From contig CAUDNR010002124.1 of NCBI GenBank assembly GCA_958430865.1, forward strand, positions 26,025 to 57,717: DNA of 31,693 nucleotides, read 5' to 3'. The notes below the pieces were generated by a model. The model made no database searches, was not told the origin of the DNA, and saw nothing but the letters and a program-made list of their open reading frames with translations. The stretch comes from Entrophospora sp. SA101. Lineage: Eukaryota; Glomeromycota; Glomeromycetes; Entrophosporales; Entrophosporaceae. The position numbers and the translations under genes are program-made. Shown one piece after another: positions 10,195 through 19,700 of this stretch (within the stretch, counting starts at the first letter, position 1; each line of letters opens with the position of its first letter).

Positions 10195-11134
10195 GAAAAT
10201 ACACTTAAGGAACATAGCAATATTGATGAAGATGCACCTGGTAATATTATTAAAGTAAGTTATCTTCTTTTCATTTATGTTCTTTGGTTTTTTTTCCTTT
10301 GATTAGAGGTAATGAATTTCTCCATGAACAGGATCTTAAAAAAAAACAAAAGGCAAGTAATTAAATAATTTTAGTTGATAATTTTTTCTGATTTTCATTC
10401 AGATTTAGCAAATGAGTGAACATGACTTGTAGTGTAATCAATCAAATTGATCATACCCATTATATAGATTGAAAATGAAAATGAAAAAATTAGTATTGAA
10501 AAAAAAATTTTTCTTGAATTAAGGAATCAACACATTTATCCACTTTGTAAACCATTCAAAAACTTTCTGAGGAAGATGCAGAGGAATTATTTTATGAGAT
10601 AGATAGTAATACGACTATTAAATTCAATCTTCCTAAAAATATAAAGGAATACCTCCAAGATCTACTTAGTGGTAATATCAAAAATGCATTGTTCAAGATA
10701 GAAAAACCACTCAGTGATACAAGTCAATTGTTATCATGGATTAGAGAAGTTTGTAGACATTTTTTTCTTTATTACTATCACGGTGGCTTACAAACAAATG
10801 GTAGTGAGAAAACCTGGTCACTGGTCGCAAAACTGTTGCTCAGATTCTTCAAGATGCTAATGTTCCAGAAGATGCCATAATGGGATTAACAGGTCACAAA
10901 AGCATACAAGGTGTTCGTGCATATAAAGAAGTAAATGAAAAGCAGCATCTTGTTGCTATGGATACTTTAATTCATGCTATAGAACCATCAAAATCAGTTC
11001 TTGGTGATTCAACTTCAATAAATAATTCTTTAAACATTAATAATGCTATACCAGAATTTTCTTTTGACGATATGGAAAAGAAATTTCCTATTTTTAATAA
11101 CTGCCATTTCAATAATGTAACTTTTAAATTTTAA
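10195..11134 (+). pseudogene. Tyrosine recombinase-like gene, decayed (left copy, natural 3' end)
   Basis: Exon-like pieces 10195-10254 (followed by GTAAGT) and 10332-10352 (followed by GCAAGT) precede a long frame 10551-10880 that is cut upstream by TAA at 10548. The reading then shifts frame at an AAAA run (10809-10812), and the C-terminal part continues to TAA at 11132. That part holds TGRKT, then GLTGHKSIQGVRAYKEV: the Arg, the GHK box and a Tyr nine residues after the His match the C-terminal catalytic pattern of tyrosine recombinases (Crypton/DUF3504-like). The residue three before the TGR Arg is Val rather than the usual His. The protein ends with an FNNCHFNNVTF-type motif. AATAAA signals follow at about 11134-11149. 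Either one-base sequence errors or real decay explains the breaks. Confidence 0.6.
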
Positions 11135-12428
11135 ATAAAGTTTTAAATAAAGTCTGCTTTTTTGCATAAATAATAAATATAAAAAATAATACAATAATAA
11201 TAAATAATAAAGTAAATATTTTCACGATTTTTAAAATATCACTATGAAAAATCATGGGCGATCATTAGTAAACGTGGGATAAAATTTATTATTGTATTTG
11301 AACAATTAATAATGATAAAAATCGTTTTTCATAAACCGAATTTTGATAAGCCGATGACCCTATTTTTGTGATTCCCAAAGTTTTGGCTTATCGAGATTTG
11401 ACTGTACTCCTCAAACTCTAAATTTTCTTGATCAAATTGTTGTACAACTACAGAACTCATCATTTCCTAATAATAGCAATGAATAGCAATGATAGAAAAT
11501 AAATCAGAATGATATCGTGGTGTGAATGAAAATCACGCATGGTCATTGTAATATTTGCAACAAATGTGATTTTTGCATACCTAGTCGGCACAAAAAAAAC
11601 GAGAATTAGGATGAAAAAAGGAAATTGATGTCGATCATTTAACGAATCGCATCCAAATTCTTTTGTTTCGACGAATCTTGTTTCATTGAAGTTCGTTGAA
11701 ACGCAATTTTCATATTCGATTGAAAAATCCGGTTTGACTCGAATCCGCTTTAAAATTAGACTCGAACTCGATATGTTTGAAGCCTTAATTTTTAAAAATA
11801 TATGTTTACCATATATTAACGGTCCAATAATTCCTAACTAAATTATCTACGAATTCTGAGGAAGAAGACGGTATAATAATAATTATTTTTTTTTAAATTC
11901 TTCTAGGTTGAAAATGTGAGATAATAACATTTGGGAAATATATACCACTATTATTAGAAAAATATTTATTTTATTACCATACTAATACTTTGTTAATTCG
12001 ACAATAGTAATATATTTATTCCATTCAACTTTTCCGCCCAATTTCTTTTTTCCAATAAAAATTCAATAATATTATTAAAGCAAATGATGAATATTATATG
12101 TTTTTTATGGTTTAACTAGTTTGGATTCTAGATGATGATTTCTCCAATTTAACCAATATTGAATCATGATACAATCCAACTTAAAAAAGTTTTTATTTAT
12201 AAAATAAAGATTCAAGATATTTTATTTTTTCTATCAACCTTTATATTTATTATATATTATACATCTTTAATCAAATATATATAATTAAACTAATCGACAA
12301 TAAGAATCATAAGAATAATTCTAAAAAAAGAATTTAACAATCATATAAGTTATTATTATTATTAATTAAAAAATTTTTAAAATAAATTATGTTTATTGAA
12401 TCATAATGTTTATTATTTATTATTGTTA
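11135..12428. other. Intergenic between recombinase remnant and kelch gene
   Basis: AT-rich DNA unique to the left half of the spacer. It includes polyadenylation-type AATAAA words for both flanking genes (about 11134-11149 on plus, about 12405-12420 on minus), a pogo-like terminal remnant (separate entry) and, at about 11660-11705, an imperfect inverted repeat TTTCGACGAA / TTCGTTGAAA. No coding frame recognised. Confidence 0.5.
11318..11406 (-). mobile_element. Pogo/Tigger-like terminal remnant
   Basis: Read on the minus strand, the sequence starts GTACAGTCAAATCTCGATAA (from 11406) and continues GCCAAAAC, the CAGTCAAAYCTCG style of pogo-like DNA transposon ends. A partly matching inward copy (GATAAGCC) lies at 11344-11351. 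The rest of the element is missing. Confidence 0.45.
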
Positions 12429-13042
12429 TTAATTTTGAGGAGGACCATCATATTGCATGGATTGTTGTATGGATGAATTTGTTACTAATGGGTATTTTAT
12501 TACTGAGCCTCGTGGTAATGGATGTGGACTCTTATTACCGCCATCATCATTGTCATCATTATCATCATTGTCATCATTGTCATCATTGTCATCATTGTCA
12601 TCATTGTCATCATTGTCATCATCGCCATCATTGTCATTATCGTCATCATTCTCATTCTCATCATTCTCATCATTCTCATCATTATCATTCTCGTCATTCT
12701 CATCATTCTCATCATTATCATTGTTATCACTGACATCTTGATTTGTTGTAGGCATATGAGAGCGTAAAGTAGGTGAAGAAGAAGTTATTCCTAATCCTGA
12801 TTGCAAACTTGGTTCCATAGTATTAGAAAATCGTGAAACTGAATTATTATCACTAAAACGATCATTATCATTAAAAGTAGAGGTGGGAGAAAGTGGAGGA
12901 AGTGATTGATTAGCATAACCTCCCAACATTAATTGTTGTTGCAATAATTGTTGCTGTAGTAATTGTTGTTGTAATGTTTGAAATTGTGGCTGCTGTTGTA
13001 ATAATTGTAACTGTTGTAATTGGAGTTGTCGCTGCAATTCTA

Positions 13043-13073
<31 letters not shown>

Positions 13074-15385
13074 AGTCAAATTAGGGCTATTGTAATATGT
13101 GGATGGATTATATGTTTGTGGCATGGTACCGAAATTACCTAAATTATTATTGTTGTTATTACCACCACTATTGTATTGGAAATTATCATACATTGAATTT
13201 GTAGCTGTTGTTGGAGTTGTTAAAGGTGGTGTAGTAATCATTGGTAAAGTTGGTGATGCAGGCATTGAAGATAAATGTTTGTTGTTGTAATTGTTACTGT
13301 TCGTCAAATGATTATTATTATTAACTTGAGAATAAGAAGGAGGAGGAGGAGGAGAAGAAAAAGAAGTCATTTGTGTGCTACGAGCTGATGATGAGGCATT
13401 ATTAAAAGATAAAGATGCGTGTGCATCTTTTTTTTGTCTACTTTTACGATATAAAATGAAAACACCAATTGATGCAGCAATAATCAAAACAAGACCAATT
13501 GAAACCACAATTGCTAGAACTGCTGTAGGACCAAGTGTTGAATTTGATGTTGTTGATGATGATGATGACGATGTTGACGATGTTGATGATGTTGGTGGTG
13601 CTGCTGATGTTGCTGCTGGTGGAGTATTTGGTGAAGCTGTTGGTGATGTTTTACTGTTAGGAGATATACCAGGAAATGATTTTACCCATTTGTAATCAAC
13701 TATATTAAGTATTTGAATTGAATTGCTTGTTTTGACAGGTGGCCCGGCTTTATTTGTTATATTACCTAAGGTACATAAATGATTTAATATACATACACAT
13801 ATTATCATCATCATTATTTTTATTAATTAATTTATTTATTTACCAAATGTTACCACCATATAATTTCCGATTAAGTTTGCTTTATGGCATGTAACTGAAT
13901 TGATAGGAACTTCTGGCGTTGTTACTGGAGGTGTGATCCATTTAAAAGGTTTTGTAGTTGTGTCTAATACAACTAATTCAGGAATAGGTGTTGTATCTTG
14001 CATAGTTGTAGATCCTCCATAGACTATTACTTTACCATTAGCTAAGATAAATATATAAAATGAAAAAAAAGTTTTTTTTAAATGATTTTAAATGATGATA
14101 AGAAACGAACTAATATTTAGTTGATAATTCGCCTATGAATCAGTGAAATAATCATGATCAGCATGTTTCATAGTAACCGGCGGAGGAAAATTGGCACAAA
14201 AATGACCAATCAACCAACCACCTTTGCGTGAAAAGTTGTATTATACTTTTTTTCTACTAGATAAATTTTTTTTTGTGTGTACAGATATAAAAAAACTCAA
14301 AGGTTATTTTTTTTCTCTGTTGTATTTGAAAAAAAAATTCTTCGGGGGAATGTAAAGATTAATGTTTCCGCAGCAAATTCACTGGATTCATAGACGAAAC
14401 CATCAATTTATCATTATTATTATTTACCATATACAGCTGTATGACCAGTACGGGAATCAACAACTGGACCACCAACTATAGTCTGATCAACACAAAAAAA
14501 AATGGATTAATATATTTTCCAATTGAAATAAATTTCTCCTGTTAAATTAATAATTACCATTAAATTCCAAGTGTCAGCTTTAGTATCATATAATGTAAGC
14601 TTTTTTTAAATAAATATTAATTAATAACCATCCATTTTTTTTTATTAACCATTATAATTATTATTTATTACCTTATTCATGGGAATTGCAGTTATAGTAT
14701 CAGTAGTACCAGTAAGAGATTCTCTTCCACCAATAAAAACAATTATTCCATTATCAATCAATACAGAAGCATGGTCAATTCTAGGAGATGGCATATTTAG
14801 AGCAGCTGTTCCAATTAGTTTCCAGGATAAAGTATCTCCATCCAGAGTAAAAAAATCTTTAAATATAACAATAGTGGTAACTTTCATATCATTTGCTCCA
14901 CCATGAATATATAATTTGCCAGTCAATGGATCACTAACACTTGAAAATTCTCTACGTCTTTCAGGTGCCATTCCTTGAAAAGCAGGTGGGTTTGCTAACC
15001 ATTGATTGGTTTTTAAATCATGGGTGTAAACTACACTTTTAAAATTATAAACACCAGTTGCAGTATCAACCATAGAACCACCAAACAAAAATATTGTATC
15101 ATTCTTAGTGTTGGAACTAGCTGTAGCCCATGATATTAATACTGGCAATGGTGAAGTTGTAGTTAAATCCTTCCATTGTGGATTTGTTGCATCAAATGGT
15201 TGTGACAAATCAAGAGAAAAAAATTCTCTTGATGATCGACTATTAGAGAAACCACCCATAACATATAAATTATTGTTGACCACAACAGTAGCATGTACAT
15301 ATCTTGGGTCTGTTGGAGTTGAATTTACCACTAAAAATAAGCATTTGAGCAATATTAAAAATAAGAAGATATTTTTAATAGTCAT
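12429..15385 (-). CDS. Kelch-repeat single-pass membrane protein with polyQ and acidic Asp/Asn tail
   Basis: Five exons on the minus strand: 15385-14672, 14599-14558, 14482-14428, 14041-13844 and 13765-12429; introns of 72, 75, 386 and 78 bp, all GT-AG with matching phases, give 781 aa. Residues 1-22 form a signal peptide. Kelch blades are marked by LYVMGG (40-45), IFLFGG (98-103), LYIHGG (158-163), IVFIGG (215-220) and VIVYGG (275-280), with a sixth VTFG turn near 334-337. A Ser/Thr/Pro stalk (about 370-413) leads to a membrane helix (about 417-441, VLAIVVSIGLVLIIAASIGV) and a basic stop-transfer RKSRQKK. The cytoplasmic part has a Pro-rich PPPPPSY, Asn-rich runs, a Gln-rich block (about 567-613) and an Asp/Asn/Glu repeat (about 680-744). 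An extracellular carbohydrate- or protein-binding propeller with a disordered tail is inferred. This layout is typical of expanded kelch families in mycorrhizal fungi. Present once, in the left half of the spacer only. Confidence 0.9.
12541..12735 (-). repeat. 9-bp coding minisatellite (Asp-Asp-Asn repeat)
   Basis: About ten near-perfect TCATCATTG units, then degenerate units of the CATTCTCAT kind. On the coding minus strand they give Asp-Asp-Asn and Asn-Asp-Glu runs in the kelch protein tail. The array is open in several frames on both strands, so it yields shadow open frames that are not genes. Length variation between strains is expected for such an array. Confidence 0.9.
14130..14396. mobile_element. 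MITE-like insertion in kelch intron 3
   Basis: CGCCTATGAATCAGTGAA at 14130-14147 is mirrored at 14378-14396 with one substitution and one extra base. The element of about 267 bp lies wholly inside the 386-bp third intron; the other three introns are 72-78 bp. No clear target duplication is visible. Family unknown. Confidence 0.6.
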
Positions 15386-15827
15386 TTTTAATTGGATTTA
15401 ACTATAAAAAGTTAAAGAAAAAAAAAGACTAGCAAGCAAGCTATATCTAATGTATGCATAAGTTTCGCATTACAAACAATTTCCTTTTTTTTTAAATGGA
15501 AATTGATTATCAATGCAAAATATTATATTAATTTTCCAGATCTGGAAAAAAATCTAATTTTAAATTCATGATTATACTAAGTCGTGCAACGACGCGGGTT
15601 TTAAATCTTGAATATAGGACATACTGTAGACTAGTTAGTATTAGTGTTTGTAACTCAAGAGCAGTGTTGGCCATACTGGTCCATTTTGGAACATTTTAAC
15701 CATATTTAGTATTTTATCAAACAGGAGGGAACGTCCTATATAAGGAATGAATTTTCACAATTGATTTCAATTTTTTTTATACAGTTTAAAATACTTTTAC
15801 AAGGGTATTACGTAGCCCATTCTTACA
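15386..15827. other. Kelch gene upstream region and a hAT-like end, up to the gap
   Basis: Upstream of the kelch ATG (minus strand) are T/A-rich tracts and a TTTATAGT word near 15400. Further out, GTCGTGCAACGAC at 15582-15594 forms a 5-bp stem. CAGTGTTGGCCATACTGGTC from 15662 resembles a hAT end, and the 28-mer at 15690-15717 exactly recurs next to the 77-bp tandem repeat in both arms (26114-26141 in direct orientation). The stretch ends at the N gap. Confidence 0.5.
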
Positions 15828-15837
15828 NNNNNNNNNN
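15828..15837. other. Assembly gap of 10 N
   Basis: Ten undetermined bases. The gap lies within 15 bp of the symmetry axis of the inverted repeat (between 15846 and 15848). The pieces on each side are 15,827 and 15,856 bp long. It marks a scaffold join, so linkage between the kelch gene and everything to the right is not proven by sequence. Confidence 0.99.
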
Positions 15838-15842
15838 ATATA

Positions 15843-16036
15843 CACAGTGAGTCTCGGTATAGCGGATAATTTGGGCAATTAGAACAAAAATTTCAAAAAT
15901 CCGTTATACTGAGATTAATTCAAGATTTAATTAGTAAATCTGTTAAACCGAGAGAATTTACTTATAGATGGTTCTGAGCTTTGATCCATTAAACTGAGAG
16001 TTTTATTAGACATCAGCTATACCGAGACTTACTGTG
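15843..16036. mobile_element. 194-bp pogo-like MITE at the gap edge
   Basis: Inverted ends CACAGTGAGTCTCGGTATAG and its mirror match over 21 bp with one mismatch; including flanking TATA the symmetry covers 15839-15863 and 16016-16040. TA flanks each side (15841-15842 and 16037-16038), the target duplication used by Tc1/mariner/pogo elements. The interior repeats ACTGAGA and CCGAGA words and has no coding frame. It begins five bases after the N gap. Confidence 0.8.
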
Positions 16037-16040
16037 TATA

Positions 16041-17144
16041 TATACAAAATTTGGCATAGACTTTATTTATACCAAAAAGCTTACAAATTAATTTATAATT
16101 ATAATATATTCCATGATACTATTTATTAATTTTAATAACAAGATTCCTGGTGAATGAGAATGAATGACAGGTTGATAACTCAAACATTTCATCAGTATTA
16201 TGAAAAAAGTTATTGTGATTTTATGGTAATTTTATGATTATAATTTGAAGTTATTGATTATTTTATGATAGATTCATAAAGCAGTTAAAAATAAACATAA
16301 TACATAAATTTTGGAGGTTATATGACCATTTAATAAAGCCTTCACCACGTTTTCTTCATAAAAAAGCATTATTTTAATTTATTTCATTTATCAAAGAAAA
16401 GATCAGCATAAAATTAACCAATCATTTTTGTTTGTTTTTTTTTCTAAAAGATTTCTAGATTGTCTAGCCTTACAGTATTTGGAAATTCCATATTTGGTAA
16501 TAATCCTGACTGCACTGTATTGTAAAATCAAAAAAGTACCATTTAGGAAAAGTGGTGCTGCACAGACTATATAACAACATAGCGGGTATTCAATTTTAAG
16601 AAATGATCAGCATTAATTACACTACATATGTTTCATATACAAACTGACCAACATCTGACTTTAACTCGACTTTGTGTCACCAAAATCAATTTTGTGGCAA
16701 TAACAGCAACATATTCTGATTTCTCACCTTCTATTTTATAGACTACCAAAGTAATTCAGTAAAAAGTGAAGTAATTCAGAAGTTAGTTATAGAAGTCTTT
16801 TTTGCAATTAGAAAATCATATGTTTGCTGAAATAATAAACTTAAATTAAATCATTTAACAACTGTTAGGAACCATAAATAATACTAATAGAAAGCCTACA
16901 TTCTGTTTAATATTCTGGTTAGTGATTTGGATGTGTAAAACGTTTATTTAAATTATTCTTTGTATTTTATTTAATTTGTTAGAAGGTACATTTATAAACA
17001 TTAATCATAATTCTTGCACTATTTCATAGTTCTAAATCATGTCATGTAAAGGACTACTGAACCAAAAGAAGACATGAGTTGGTTATAATGGTGTTATTAG
17101 TCTATGGTGAGAATGCATGAATGAATTTATTTAATAATTATAAT
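16041..17144. other. Intergenic, nothing recognised
   Basis: AT-rich DNA without protein-like frames, splice-consistent exons or RNA genes. An 11-bp AACATAGCGGG at about 16575 is mirrored near 17802, too short to call an element. Confidence 0.5.
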
Positions 17145-17232
17145 TTTATTTAATACAATTTAATATTTATAATTTATAATATTTATAATTTATTTAATAC
17201 AATTTAATATTTATAATTTATAATATTTATAA
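17145..17232. repeat. 44-bp tandem repeat, two copies
   Basis: Units 17145-17188 and 17189-17232 are identical AT-only-like sequence (TTTATTTAATAC...), followed by the start of a third unit. Surrounding sequence is similarly AT-rich. Confidence 0.85.
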
Positions 17233-17437
17233 TTTATTCAAGATTTAATATATCAATATCTAATATTCAATATCTTTCATTCATTAGATAAGAACTATGT
17301 AATAATTTAATATATCAAGTAGTGAGTAAATGATACATTTGTTGGTTTTCAATGTTATAGGATATGCTATCTCAAACCATAGGTGTACTTTATTACATAG
17401 TAATTATAGTAAGAGTTTTTGCCTAATGTTTTTGCTG

Positions 17438-17647
17438 CATCAGGAAATTTTTCTGATGCAGATTTATGTAATTATTACACTATTTATGTAAGTTTACAGC
17501 GGGCCTGTAATATTATGCAAATAAGCATACAAAAATTATGCAATTATTATATTGAGTGTAAATATTACATAATTTTTATGCAAATATTACAACTTTACAT
17601 ATTAAAATTTACGGACATAATATTGCAGTGGGGAAAATTTCCTGATG
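17438..17647. repeat. Inverted-repeat pair, possible small element
   Basis: CATCAGGAAATTTT at 17438-17451 is perfectly mirrored at 17634-17647. The interior carries several ATTATGCAA/TTGCATAAT words in both orientations. It could be a 210-bp MITE; no target duplication was found. An open frame across it (17419-17688) has no domain character and is probably chance. Confidence 0.4.
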
Positions 17648-17870
17648 TGAATTATTTATTACCAATTACAAATAAAAAATATTGCTAAGAATATATTTAT
17701 TTTATTGTCTTGAAAGCAATATTAAAAAGTTTTAATAATGATCGGCATATTATAAAATTATCCAATCAATTTCTTTATGGATCAACAAATCACAGATAAA
17801 GCCCGCTATGTTTAAATAGATGACTTTAAAAACTTCATGTATAATTTTTTTTATTATTATTAAATAAAAA

Positions 17871-17990
17871 CTCACATTATAGTGAACTTTACACTAAATT
17901 ATATAATATGTTCACTATAAAGAGATCTTTTGTTATAGTGAACAAAATCTTAGGAACCAAGGGGTTCACTGTAATGAGCTTTGACTGTAC
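17871..17990. mobile_element. Pogo/Tc1-like MITE remnant
   Basis: On the minus strand it starts GTACAGTCAAAGCTCATTAC (17990 inward) and continues AGTGAACCCC; the opposite end reads CTCACATTATAGTGAAC at 17871-17887. The internal word TATAGTGAAC also appears in both orientations, so the copy can fold. The left end lacks the outermost bases. Confidence 0.5.
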
Positions 17991-18015
17991 ATTTATATAA
18001 ACAATAAAAAAAAAA

Positions 18016-18124
18016 TTACAATGCAACAAAAAATTGTGTACCTCTTGCCATAAACAATACCTTGTTGTCTTTAGGAGAGCCATACCAAACAACAACATTC
18101 GCACTTTCTCTTCTTGTAAAAGAT
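18016..18124 (-). pseudogene. Coding-like exon fragment, unknown protein
   Basis: On the minus strand the frame ending at TAA 18018-18016 reads FTRRESANVVVWYGSP then KDNKVLFMARG, which has real-protein character, but there is no start and no recognised partner exon. A GTACAC donor follows the ARG codons. The pogo-like remnant lies directly downstream. I do not recognise the family; it may be a leftover exon. Confidence 0.25.
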
Positions 18125-18255
18125 AAATTGTTTTATTAGCATGAATGATGAAAATAAAGAAAACAATGAAAAAGTATTTATTTCAATAAATTTAATATTT
18201 ATTATTCAATATTGCAAACATTAATTATGCACCATTATTCCCACATTCTTTTTAG

Positions 18256-18769
18256 AGTGGGAAAAAAGGTAGAGGTGTTGGAAAAAGAAATTTTCAGTTT
18301 AACACAAGAATTAAAGAAGTTAAAAGAGAAAAATACAGGTAAAGATCATGCAATGCAAATGTTGGATTTATTTTCATTCATTCCATTTGATTATTTATTA
18401 ATTTGATTCATTATTCATTTGTCTCTTTTATGATACTATTATTCATGTTGTCATAGTTTATCCTTCTGGTAGAAACGAAACAGTAAAAAAATTTTATTAT
18501 AAAAGCTACATATGGAATAAAAAAATTCAATTGGGTACAGTCAACTCTCGTTATAACAGATTTTAGACATTTAAAATCTGTTATAACGAATTTATAGAGC
18601 AAATAGTGGTGCTATTGTCTTACCATTAGATGAAGAGACTTCTGATGATGATTTGGAAAAATGTGTAAAAATGCTTTTTCTCAAATTATGGTTATATAAT
18701 GAGCAACTTAAGTTGTTAGAAGAAATGACAAGCAGCTCTCCAGATAGTAAACACTTTAAGTCATCTTGA
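18256..18769 (+). CDS. Partial coiled-coil protein gene, last two exons
   Basis: Exon A runs from an acceptor at about 18254-18257 to 18338 and encodes a heptad-like coiled coil (VEVLEKEIFSLTQELKKLKE). Intron 18339-18599 runs from GTAAAG to an AG at 18598-18599. Exon B, 18600-18769, adds 56 codons and TGA, in frame with exon A, with acidic DEETSDDD, a Leu-rich helix and a Ser-rich end. Upstream exons were not found, so the gene is partial or broken. Function unknown. The 3' end of the intron contains a MITE-like hairpin. Confidence 0.45.
18536..18597. repeat. MITE-derived hairpin at an intron 3' end
   Basis: TACAGTCAACTCT leads into a perfect 17-bp stem, CGTTATAACAGATTTTA (18549-18565) with its mirror at 18572-18588 and a 6-base loop. 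The left end has the CAGTCAACTCTCG form of pogo-like ends; the right outer end is missing. The stem closes 11 bases before the inferred splice acceptor of the coiled-coil gene. Confidence 0.75.
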
Positions 18770-18972
18770 TTGCTTATTTTTTTTAAATAGATTAATGTAT
18801 TATAAAGAAAATGAAATAATCAATTCATGTTTTATATATTTGCTTTAATAAAATAATCAATTTTTTTTTTTTACAAAATAAAAATGAACATTATTATAAA
18901 AATAAACATAAAATTATATAAATAAGGAGAGTTATAGTATACAAAAAGTAATTATAATGGATCTACTGAATA

Positions 18973-19170
18973 TCAAAAGGCAATTGATTTTTTAGAAAAA
19001 GGATGTGATTGAGAATTCCAAGGAACAATTTGCAGAATTAAGGGAATCCTTTCAAGCTCCTTTATGTTCTCTGTCTCAAGTGCATTTTTTTCTTTTACTA
19101 TTTGTTCCAATTCCAGCTTCAATGAATCTATTTCGGATAAGTCTTTAGATTTGTATCTTTGAGTTTGCAT
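18973..19170 (-). CDS. Small coiled-coil ORF, 65 aa, hypothetical
   Basis: An uninterrupted frame from ATG at 19170 to TGA at 18973. Residues about 10-42 are charged and heptad-like (SLKLELEQIVKEKNALETEN), the rest is mixed. It resembles the coiled-coil exon at 18256 in style but not in sequence. It may be a small gene or a terminal exon whose upstream part is lost. Confidence 0.35.
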   Translation of the reverse strand: MQTQRYKSKDLSEIDSLKLELEQIVKEKNALETENIKELERIPLILQIVPWNSQSHPFSKKSIAF

Positions 19171-19700
19171 GTTTAATATTAATTTATAGAAATGTTCAGA
19201 AAAAGAATTTTACTGGACATGTCTTGGAAAATGGTTTTTTTGTTAGTTAACTTAAAATAAAAATTTCCAATCAAAAACATGTGTGCTAGTACACTACATC
19301 TAGTGAAATCCATGCAAATGTAAATGTGATTATGTATGCGAAATCGACTACCAGGGTCAGCTTTACTAATATTGACATTACATGAAATATTATTTTAATT
19401 GGCAAGAATAATTCAAATAGCTTAATAAGTAATGATCTTTCTACTAACGGGCATAATTAGAGCTGAGTACAGGTAAATATCAATAAACTCACAAGTAAAT
19501 TAATTAATTAATGATCTTTTATTCACAGGCTTAATCGATGTGAACCCAATTAGTTGAGTAAATGTTAAATTTGTTTTGAATAGCTTATAAGTAATATTTT
19601 CTGCTTGCTAAAGGCAAGTAGGGATGTTAAATTAGTTCGTCTGATCTAATTATTTTATTATATAATTGCTGACAATTATCATACAATAATAATGCCATTT
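19171..19700. other. Intergenic, nothing recognised
   Basis: AT-rich sequence with short words repeated (AATTAATTAATTAATGATCT near 19499). No frame with protein character and no RNA gene was seen. Confidence 0.5.

Larger units (their letters stand above)
1..11068 (+). repeat. Left arm of giant inverted repeat
   Basis: This 11,068-bp arm is the reverse complement of 20626-31693. Every open frame in it reappears in the other arm at coordinates summing to 31694, so no net indel exists, and spot checks across the arm match base for base. The only differences I found are at 10953 (T here, C in the other copy, giving Val versus Ala in the recombinase frame) and 10972 (T versus C, silent). Homology stops abruptly after 11068, inside the recombinase reading frame. 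The arm may be a true duplication, but the mirror symmetry about a 10-N gap favours one genomic segment used twice by an assembler. Confidence 0.97.

Noticed and set aside
12457..12767. Several overlapping open frames on both strands with Ser-Leu, His-rich or Ile-rich repeats
   Set aside because: They are shadow readings of the 9-bp coding minisatellite of the kelch gene.
13375..13695. Plus-strand open frame with Asp-rich run
   Set aside because: It is antisense to the kelch stalk and membrane segment; the minus frame has clear protein features.
14679..15401. Plus-strand frames opposite kelch exon 1
   Set aside because: Shadows of the kelch blades on the opposite strand.
17419..17688. 89-codon open frame
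   Set aside because: Composed of Tyr/Ile/Asn from AT-rich inverted-repeat DNA, with no domain or splice support.
16575..17812. Inverted AACATAGCGGG pair 1.2 kb apart as transposon ends
   Set aside because: Only 11 bp match with no extension or flanking duplication.
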